Below, one piece after another: positions 58,414 through 64,000 of a stretch of DNA of 64,000 nt. Positions within the stretch are counted from its first letter, which is position 1, and the number at the start of each line of letters is the position of its first letter. A program made the position numbers and the translations under genes. Source of the DNA: JBLHZY01 sp047631555 (GTDB lineage Bacteria; Pseudomonadota; Alphaproteobacteria; Rhodobacterales; Rhodobacteraceae); assembly GCA_047631555.1 (NCBI GenBank), contig JBLHZY010000001.1:186001-250000 (forward strand). The letters are read 5' to 3'. A model generated the notes under the pieces. That model was not told the DNA's origin. It saw only the letters and a program-made list of their open reading frames with translations, and did not search any database.

Positions 58414-58998
58414 CTAAATATCCGTAAACATACGAAAATTAGTTATTGGCGTGGCCGCGCGAACAACCGTTTGGCGCGCCTCAATCTGCCAGCCTTGGCG
58501 GGCAAAGAAACTGCGCGCAAGATGGCTGGCCTCGGTGCTCATCCCGCTCAGGCCAAGGGATTTCGCCTCAACCCGCGCGCTTTCATAGAGGCGTTCGCCA
58601 AGCCCGCTGCCCATAAAGGGCGGTGCGATATAGAACAGATCGATAAAGCCATCCGGCCCCATAAGCAGAAAGCCGACAGGCGCGCCATTTGCGGTTGCGA
58701 CAAAGGCGGTGAGCGCCTCAAGCCGCTCTTCCCAGAGCTCAGGCATCCCAACGCTTGGCGCCCAAGCGGCGCGCTCTTGGGCGGTATAATGTTGGGCGGC
58801 GCCCTCATGCACAGCGGCATAAAAGACAAGATAACAGCCCAAAGGATCAGGGGCCGCAGCGCCGGGGCCAAAGCGCGAAATCTGCGGCGCGCGCGCCCGT
58901 CCGCGCAGCGCTTGGCGCAGCTTTTTGCCAGCCCCAAGTGCTGCTTTCTTCCCGTCAGATGGCGCGCGTCTGAGCGCCTCTATCGGCCCGCGCGCCAT
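58414..58998 (-). CDS. GNAT family N-acetyltransferase
   Basis: A 194-residue protein with a basic N-terminal stretch (about 10-35) and a GNAT domain: FYAAVHEGAAQHYTAQERAAWAP, then IDLFYIAPPFMGSGLGERLYESARVEAK containing the acetyl-CoA loop (Q/R-x-x-G-x-G/A variant GSGLG), and SFFARQGWQIEARQTV. The start MARGPIEAL at 58998, 4 nt downstream of the SDR stop, is chosen; a TTG at 59064 would overlap the SDR gene by 62 bp. Substrate unknown. Likely in one operon with the SDR. Confidence 0.82.
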   Translation of the reverse strand: MARGPIEALRRAPSDGKKAALGAGKKLRQALRGRARAPQISRFGPGAAAPDPLGCYLVFYAAVHEGAAQHYTAQERAAWAPSVGMPELWEERLEALTAFVATANGAPVGFLLMGPDGFIDLFYIAPPFMGSGLGERLYESARVEAKSLGLSGMSTEASHLARSFFARQGWQIEARQTVVRAATPITNFRMFTDI

Positions 58999-59002
58999 CG
59001 GA

Positions 59003-59767
59003 TCAAACGTGTCCGCCAGCGATCTCGATATTCTGACCGTTGACGCTTTGCGAGCCATCGCCAACCAACCAAAGCGCCGCCGCGGCGATTTCTTCGGGAG
59101 CGATCAACTTGCCATGGGCATTTTCCGAAACCATCATCGCGAGCGCTTCTTCGGCGGTGACACCGGCCCGTTTGGTAATGCTTTCGATGTTTTTATCAAT
59201 GATCGCCGTGGCAACAAAGCCGGGGCAGATCGAATTGAAGGTGATGCCACGGCCCATGTAATCCTCGGCCAAAGAGCGGATCAAACCGATCACCGCGTGT
59301 TTGGACGCCGAATAGGCCGCAGCCCCTTTCAGCCCGCGAATGCCCGCGATGGAAGAGATCCCAATCACCCGGCCCCAGTCTTCATGGCGCATCGAGCGTA
59401 GGCTTTCGCGGATGGTCAAAAACGCACCGTCCAGATTGGTGCGCATGATCTTATGCCAGTCATCCATGCTGCTTTTATGGATCGCACGCCCCTCGGCGAT
59501 CCCAGCATTGGCAACACAGATCGCAATCGGGCCGCGCGCCGCAACCGCCGCCGCAGTTCCATCAACAACAGAGGCCTCATCCGCCACATCCATCACCAAA
59601 GGGTGCAGGCGCGGATTGCCCGCAGCGACCTCCTCAAGAACATTTGCGCGCCGTCCGGTGATGGTCACTTCTGCGCCCGCCGCGGCGTAGGCTTGGGCGA
59701 TGGCAAGGCCGATGCCTGTGCCGCCGCCGGTGACGATGGCGTGTTTGCCGGTAAGGTTCTGTGTCAT
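59003..59767 (-). CDS. SDR family NAD(P)-dependent oxidoreductase
   Basis: A 254-residue classical short-chain dehydrogenase. TGGGTGIG binds the cofactor; the active site has Ser (ISSIAGIRG) and YSASK. ICPGFVAT and QSVNGQNIEIAGGHV close the fold. It resembles 3-oxoacyl-ACP reductases and 3-hydroxybutyrate dehydrogenases; substrate cannot be fixed from sequence. GAGAGGGATACC precedes the ATG at 59767. An upstream extension in frame to 59908 is unsupported. Confidence 0.9.
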   Translation of the reverse strand: MTQNLTGKHAIVTGGGTGIGLAIAQAYAAAGAEVTITGRRANVLEEVAAGNPRLHPLVMDVADEASVVDGTAAAVAARGPIAICVANAGIAEGRAIHKSSMDDWHKIMRTNLDGAFLTIRESLRSMRHEDWGRVIGISSIAGIRGLKGAAAYSASKHAVIGLIRSLAEDYMGRGITFNSICPGFVATAIIDKNIESITKRAGVTAEEALAMMVSENAHGKLIAPEEIAAAALWLVGDGSQSVNGQNIEIAGGHV

Positions 59768-59946
59768 GGTATCCCTCTCAAATCTGCGCGCATCGGCGCG
59801 TTTGGCGCAAAGTGGCGCGGTTGCGCTTGGCGCGCAAGGGTCTTTGGGGCAGGTCGAATCATTCGGGCTGTGCCGGCGCGTCTTGGGCGCGGATATGGAC
59901 ATGCGCACTGGCTTGCCTAGGGGGAAGGCGAGACCTATAAGGCGCT

Positions 59947-60426
59947 ATGAATTCACTTTCCCAAATGTCGCTGGCGCAAAAACTTGATATGCCGCCCTTC
60001 TGGCTGGCCGGTTTCGCCGCGCTTGCCTATCTGATTGCGCAGATTGATCCCTGGCGTGCAGGCGTTGCAGGCATGGGCGTGATGCAATGGGCCGGGTTTG
60101 TTTTGCTGGGGCTTGGGGCGGTTTTGATGTTCTGGTCGATCCGCCATATGGGGCGCGCCAAGACGACCGTGATCCCGCATCTTGAGCCGCAACACCTTGT
60201 AACCGATGGGCCTTTCAGCTTTTCACGCAATCCGATCTATTTGGCCGATGCTTTGATGCTCACCGGATTTATTTTGCTGCTGGGAAGCTTGGTTGCGCTA
60301 CCAGTGGTTGCAGCTTTTGGTGTCTTGATCGAAATTAGGTTTATTCGCGCAGAAGAGGCGCGGCTTGTTGAGGGTTTCGCGGCGCAATACGCCGACTGGA
60401 GCGCCAAAACCCGCCGCTGGCTGTAG
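59947..60426 (+). CDS. Isoprenylcysteine methyltransferase-like membrane protein
   Basis: A 159-residue protein with about four membrane segments. HLEPQHLVTDGPFSFSRNPIYLADALMLTGF is the hallmark of the ICMT/PEMT-like family, where R-N-P and the downstream E (RAEEARLVEGF) line the SAM site. Bacterial members methylate lipids or unknown substrates. AAGG lies 8 nt upstream of the ATG. Orientation is the same as pntAB but a 160-bp gap with a palindrome separates them. Confidence 0.85.
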   Translation: MNSLSQMSLAQKLDMPPFWLAGFAALAYLIAQIDPWRAGVAGMGVMQWAGFVLLGLGAVLMFWSIRHMGRAKTTVIPHLEPQHLVTDGPFSFSRNPIYLADALMLTGFILLLGSLVALPVVAAFGVLIEIRFIRAEEARLVEGFAAQYADWSAKTRRWL

Positions 60427-60477
60427 CGATCCATTGGGGCGCATGTAGAACCGTGCGTCAGATATGGGCGAATTGGT

Positions 60478-60496
60478 TGCGCAACATTGTTGCGCA
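60478..60496. promoter_or_regulatory. Perfect 19-bp palindrome upstream of pntA
   Basis: TGCGCAAC-ATT-GTTGCGCA, perfect 8-bp arms. It sits 18 bp before the small ORF and 92 bp before the pntA start. No T tract follows, so it is more like an operator than a terminator. The core GCAAC/GTTGC is shared with the palindrome at 24938-24951. Confidence 0.5.
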
Positions 60497-60513
60497 GTGA
60501 TACGAGGGCGGCG

Positions 60514-60591
60514 ATGGAATATGTCGCTGACATGAACGAGTGGCGCAAACGCAGGTTTGGGCCGGACATGGGGAAGAGGAAGATCACGTGA
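60514..60591 (+). CDS. 25-residue upstream ORF coupled to pntA (uncertain)
   Basis: ATG 60514, preceded by GAGGGCGG, opens a 25-codon frame (MEYVADMNEWRKRRFGPDMG, then KRKIT). Its TGA overlaps the pntA GTG (GTGA). The peptide is basic with no known domain. It may be a coupling leader peptide or a chance frame; the good ribosome site and exact stop/start overlap favour translation. Confidence 0.35.
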   Translation: MEYVADMNEWRKRRFGPDMGKRKIT

Positions 60592-62162
60592 AAATCGGGG
60601 CACCGAAAGAGACTTTTGAAGGCGAGGCCCGTGTGGCCATGACGCCTGACAGCGCCACTCAGCTGCAAAAGCTGGGTTTTGACTGTGTAATTGAAACAGG
60701 CGCAGGCGCGCTCGCGGGCTTCTCGGATGCCAGCTATAAAGCCGCCGGTGTTGACGTGGTCAAAACGGCCGCAGCGCTGTTTAAGGCCGCCGATGTTGTC
60801 GTCAAAGTGCGCGCACCATCTGATGCTGAAGCCAAGCGTTTGACCAAGGGCCAGACGTTGATTTCCTTCTTCAACCCTGCCGCAAACGCACCCCTGATGG
60901 AGCTTTGCTCATCCAAAGGCGCCAATGTGATCGCGATGGACATGGTGCCGCGCATCAGCCGCGCCCAGAAGATGGATGCGCTTTCCTCGATGGCCAATAT
61001 CGCGGGCTACCGCTCGGTTATTGAAGCCGGCAACAACTTTGGCCGCTTCTTTACCGGCCAGATTACGGCTGCGGGCAAAGTGCCCCCGGCGAAGGTTTTG
61101 GTTGTTGGCGCTGGTGTTGCTGGCTTGGCCGCGATCGGCACGGCGACAAGCCTTGGCGCGATCACTTATGCGTTTGATGTGCGCCCCGAAGTGGCGGAAC
61201 AAGTCGAATCCATGGGCGCCGAATTTGTCTTCCTCGATTTTGAAGAAGAGCAGCAAGATGGCGCCGCAACAGGCGGCTATGCCTCTGTATCCAGCCCTGA
61301 GTTCCGCGAGGCCCAATTGGCCAAATTCCGCGAGCTCGCGCCTGAAGTTGATATCGTGATCACCACAGCCCTGATCCCGAACCGCGAAGCGCCTGAGCTT
61401 TGGACCGAAGACATGGTCAAAGCAATGAAGCCCGGCTCTGTGATCGTTGATCTGGCGGCGGAAAAAGGCGGCAACTGTAAGCTGACCGTGATGGACGAGA
61501 AGATCGTTACAGACAACGGCGTGACAATCATCGGCTACACCGATTTCCCAAGCCGCATGGCCGCGCAAGCCTCAACGCTTTACGCCACCAACATCCGTCA
61601 CATGATGACCGACCTGACCCCTGAAAAAGACGGCCAGATCAATCACAACATGGAAGACGATGTGATCCGCGGCGCGACCGTAACCTACGACAGCGCCATC
61701 ACATTCCCGCCGCCCCCTCCAAAGGTGGCCGCGATTGCAGCTGCAAAACCTAAAGAAAAAGTGCCAGAGCTAACAGCCGCTGAAAAGCGCGCCGCAGAAG
61801 ACGCCGCTTTCAAGAAAGAAACCAAAACCCAAGTGACCCTTTTGGTTGCTGGGGCGGCGTTGCTTCTTGGTGTTGGGCTTATTGCGCCAGCCAGCTTCAT
61901 GCAGCACTTTATCGTGTTTGTTCTGTCGGTCTTTATTGGCTTTCAGGTCATTTGGAATGTGTCGCATTCGCTGCACACGCCACTTATGGCCGTTACCAAT
62001 GCGATTTCTTCGATCATCATTCTTGGTGCTTTGATGCAGATCGGATCGGGCAGCTGGCTCGTTGTTGTTCTGGCGGGGCTGTCGGTCTTTATGGCTGGTA
62101 TCAACATCTTTGGCGGTTTTCTCGTCACGCGGCGCATGCTCGCCATGTTCCAGAAATCGTAA
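60588..62162 (+). CDS. pntA: NAD(P)(+) transhydrogenase subunit alpha
   Basis: A 524-residue subunit of proton-translocating transhydrogenase. The NAD(H)-binding domain I (about 1-375) includes PKETFEGEARVAMTPDSA and VVGAGVAGLAAIGTA. After a Pro/Ala/Lys linker (about 378-420), three or four membrane helices form part of domain II. The alpha1 and alpha2 parts are thus fused. The start is GTG at 60588, with GAAGAGG upstream; the frame is open to 60540 but that lies in the small upstream ORF. Confidence 0.95.
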   Translation: MKIGAPKETFEGEARVAMTPDSATQLQKLGFDCVIETGAGALAGFSDASYKAAGVDVVKTAAALFKAADVVVKVRAPSDAEAKRLTKGQTLISFFNPAANAPLMELCSSKGANVIAMDMVPRISRAQKMDALSSMANIAGYRSVIEAGNNFGRFFTGQITAAGKVPPAKVLVVGAGVAGLAAIGTATSLGAITYAFDVRPEVAEQVESMGAEFVFLDFEEEQQDGAATGGYASVSSPEFREAQLAKFRELAPEVDIVITTALIPNREAPELWTEDMVKAMKPGSVIVDLAAEKGGNCKLTVMDEKIVTDNGVTIIGYTDFPSRMAAQASTLYATNIRHMMTDLTPEKDGQINHNMEDDVIRGATVTYDSAITFPPPPPKVAAIAAAKPKEKVPELTAAEKRAAEDAAFKKETKTQVTLLVAGAALLLGVGLIAPASFMQHFIVFVLSVFIGFQVIWNVSHSLHTPLMAVTNAISSIIILGALMQIGSGSWLVVVLAGLSVFMAGINIFGGFLVTRRMLAMFQKS

Positions 62163-62177
62163 GGCGGGAGAAATAAA

Positions 62178-63611
62178 ATGGACTTTGGTTTCACAACGGC
62201 GGCTTATGTGGTCGCAGCAGTTCTCTTTATCCTGTCGCTCGGCGGTCTGTCGGGACAGGAAAGCGCAAAACGCGCAGTGTGGTACGGAATTGCCGGTATG
62301 GCGCTTGCCGTGGTGGCAACGCTGTTTGGCCCCGGTGCAGGGCTTTGGGTTCTGTCTCTGGCGCTGATCGCCGGTGGCGGTCTGATCGGCTGGTATGTTG
62401 CAAAGAAGGTCGAGATGACCGAAATGCCGCAACTGGTTGCCGCGATGCACTCGCTTGTTGGTCTTGCGGCGGTTTTTGTTGGCTATAACGCCCATCTGGT
62501 GATGGGGAACGTCGCTGGCCTTGATGCGCATAGCACTGAGGGCCTCGGCACATTTGCGGCTCTTGTTGCCCATAAATCGCCGGTCGAGCTGAACATTCTC
62601 AAGGTCGAGCTGTTTCTCGGCGTCTTTATTGGTGCGATCACCTTTACTGGCTCGGTTGTGGCCTTTGGCAAGCTTGCAGGCAAACTGACCTCCAAAGCGC
62701 AAAAGCTTCCCGGTGGGCATATGCTCAATGCAGCCGCAGCCGCGATTTCGCTGATCTGCCTGGTTTGGTATTTCAACACAGGCGCGATTGAACCGCTTGC
62801 TTTGATGACGTTGATGGCGCTGTTCATTGGCTACCATTTGATCATGGGCATTGGCGGCGCAGACATGCCTGTTGTTGTGTCGATGCTCAATTCCTATTCG
62901 GGTTGGGCCGCGGCGGCGATCGGCTTTTCGCTCTCCAATGATCTTTTGATCGTGGTTGGCGCGCTTGTGGGCTCCTCCGGGGCGATCCTGAGCTACATCA
63001 TGTGTAAGGCGATGAACCGCTCGTTTGTGTCGGTGATCCTTGGCGGCTTTGGCGGCACGTCTGGCCCGCAGATGGAAGTTGAGGGCGAGCAGATCGCGAT
63101 TGATGCAGATGGCGTGGCCACGGCCTTGAACGAGGCGGATAGCGTTGTGATCGTGCCGGGCTATGGCATGGCTGTTGCGCAAGCGCAGCAATCTGTCTCC
63201 GAGCTGACCCGCAAATTGCGCGCGGCTGGCAAAGAGGTGCGTTTCGCGATCCACCCGGTTGCGGGGCGTTTGCCCGGCCACATGAACGTGCTCTTGGCCG
63301 AAGCCAAAGTGCCCTATGACATCGTGTTGGAAATGGATGAAATCAACGATGATTTCCCCTCAACAGACGTTGTGATTGTGATCGGCTCGAACGACATCGT
63401 GAACCCGGCCGCCCAAGAAGATCCCAACTCGCCCATCGCTGGGATGCCTGTTTTGGAAGTCTGGAAAGCCAAGCAGGTTTTCGTGTCCAAACGCGGCCAA
63501 GGCACAGGCTATTCCGGCATCGAAAACCCGCTGTTCTACAAAGACAACACGCGGATGTTCTACGGCGATGCGAAGGCCTCTGTTGATAGCCTTCTGCCCA
63601 AGATCGACTAG
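62178..63611 (+). CDS. pntB: NAD(P)(+) transhydrogenase subunit beta
   Basis: A 477-residue subunit: nine or so membrane helices (about 1-260) forming the proton channel, then the NADP(H)-binding domain III (about 290-477) with VIVPGYGMAVAQAQ and VVIVIGSNDIVNPAAQEDPNSPIAGMPVL. It works with PntA at the inner membrane to reduce NADP+ using the proton gradient. GGGAG precedes the ATG, 15 nt after pntA. Ends before a strong terminator. Confidence 0.97.
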   Translation: MDFGFTTAAYVVAAVLFILSLGGLSGQESAKRAVWYGIAGMALAVVATLFGPGAGLWVLSLALIAGGGLIGWYVAKKVEMTEMPQLVAAMHSLVGLAAVFVGYNAHLVMGNVAGLDAHSTEGLGTFAALVAHKSPVELNILKVELFLGVFIGAITFTGSVVAFGKLAGKLTSKAQKLPGGHMLNAAAAAISLICLVWYFNTGAIEPLALMTLMALFIGYHLIMGIGGADMPVVVSMLNSYSGWAAAAIGFSLSNDLLIVVGALVGSSGAILSYIMCKAMNRSFVSVILGGFGGTSGPQMEVEGEQIAIDADGVATALNEADSVVIVPGYGMAVAQAQQSVSELTRKLRAAGKEVRFAIHPVAGRLPGHMNVLLAEAKVPYDIVLEMDEINDDFPSTDVVIVIGSNDIVNPAAQEDPNSPIAGMPVLEVWKAKQVFVSKRGQGTGYSGIENPLFYKDNTRMFYGDAKASVDSLLPKID

Positions 63612-63633
63612 GCATTTCGGATAAAAAATTTAG

Positions 63634-63666
63634 ACGGCCCTGCGGATGTGCGGGGCCGTTTTTCTT
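63634..63666 (+). terminator. Intrinsic terminator after pntB
   Basis: ACGGCCCTGC (63634-63643) pairs with GCGGGGCCGT (63650-63659), one G.U, 6-nt loop, followed by TTTTTCTTT. Confidence 0.88.
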
Positions 63667-63699
63667 TGAGGCGCTGCGTTTGGGGCGCGTGTTGGATAT

Positions 63700-63727
63700 G
63701 AGTATTTGAGCCAAGAAAAAATGAAAG
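63700..63727 (+). repeat. Dispersed GAGTATTT-CCAAGAAAAA repeat, copy 3
   Basis: GAGTATTTGAG then CCAAGAAAAAATGAAAG; matches the copies at 39141-39163 and 39205-39237. As there, it lies in the gap after a terminator. Confidence 0.6.
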
Positions 63728-63817
63728 AGGTTGAGGCGGCGCGGTGCGACCCTATGCTGCACGAGAGGCGATTGGTGCTTGTGATAAGGTTCTGCTCAAA
63801 AGAAGAAGGCCGCGAAC

Positions 63818-64000
63818 ATGATTTCTGACCATCCCTTGCGTTATGCTTTGGCAAATGAGCTGCACGCGCGCCCGTTTCCCGCACTCAGCGCGCCATCCTT
63901 TGCGGCCTATATCGCGATCAAACGCGAGGCAGATGCGGCGCGCCGGGATCGGGATTTGGACCGGGCCCATTTGATCGCTTTGCTGGATCGGTTCGGCGCG
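63818..64000 (+). CDS. DUF3422 family protein, N-terminal part
   Basis: An open frame of 61 codons running off the window edge. It begins MISDHPLRYALANELHARPF and continues PALSAPSFAAYIAIKREA, then DLDRAHLIALLDRFGA. This opening is typical of DUF3422 proteins, membrane-anchored proteins of unknown function in alphaproteobacteria. The ribosome site is modest (GAAGAAGG, about 9 nt upstream). The rest of the gene, including its membrane segments, is outside the window. Confidence 0.8.
   Translation, partial: MISDHPLRYALANELHARPFPALSAPSFAAYIAIKREADAARRDRDLDRAHLIALLDRFGA

Noticed and set aside
1..64000. tRNA, rRNA, transposase, prophage or toxin-antitoxin genes
   Set aside because: Gaps between genes were read on both strands and nothing with these features was seen; a dedicated tRNA scan could not be run.

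Overview
The window comes from an alphaproteobacterium of the Rhodobacteraceae (Roseobacter/Rhodobacter group). The evidence is the gene repertoire and order: a dcw cluster with DUF2484 genes between murC and murB, meso-DAP-type murE, cobaltochelatase cobS/cobT, glcB-glcG, pntAB, a DUF3422 gene, and two RNA loci characteristic of the family. The DNA is GC-rich and coding-dense. I cannot name the genus from the sequence alone.

Layout. (1) 1-706, minus strand: a small DUF1127 gene (CcaF1-like) followed by eight hairpins that each carry CTCCTCCC in the loop. They group into four two-hairpin units, matching the CcsR ('cuckoo') sRNA cluster of Rhodobacter. An RpoH-like promoter lies upstream. (2) 998-2101: an Mrp/ApbC Fe-S carrier. 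(3) 2102-26818: the division and cell-wall (dcw) cluster: an extended mraZ leader with a terminator (UpsM-like), then mraZ-rsmH-ftsL-ftsI-murE-murF-mraY-murD, ftsW-murG-murC, murB-ddl-ftsQ-ftsA-ftsZ, closed by a strong terminator. Two insertions interrupt it: a convergent DUF2235 gene after murD, and, between murC and murB, an APC permease, two DUF2484 genes and four related small membrane proteins. (4) 26987-30545: lpxC, bamD, recN. (5) 30594-37896: a GlcD-like FAD oxidase, a ClC protein, DUF427, an M24 aminopeptidase and cobT. (6) 37946-46367: an HxlR regulator with a divergent FMN reductase, cobS, an ECF sigma/anti-sigma pair with a fasciclin gene and an orphan beta-barrel, a J-domain protein, bolA and a DUF4177-like gene. 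(7) 46460-59767: gatB, an SLT lipoprotein, pepN, glcB-glcG, a C26 peptidase, an IorAB-type molybdenum hydroxylase, a GNAT and an SDR. (8) 59947-64000: a small methyltransferase-family membrane protein, pntAB, and the start of a DUF3422 gene.

How the parts work together. The dcw genes form translationally coupled runs (ATGA or TAATG overlaps) that make peptidoglycan precursors and the divisome. mraZ probably autoregulates through TGGGA/TGGAA-type boxes. The CcaF1/CcsR locus is a stress-response RNA module. The ECF/anti-sigma/fasciclin genes form a second regulatory module, with an ECF-type GAAAC-N17-CGTTA promoter in front of the fasciclin gene.

The least explained material is the tandem membrane-protein family at 18.8-20.6 kb, the 15-bp minisatellite plus palindrome upstream of iorAB, the related palindromes upstream of ftsZ and pntA, and the orphan barrel at 43.1-44.7 kb. 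No CRISPR array, rRNA, tRNA, transposase or prophage gene was seen.
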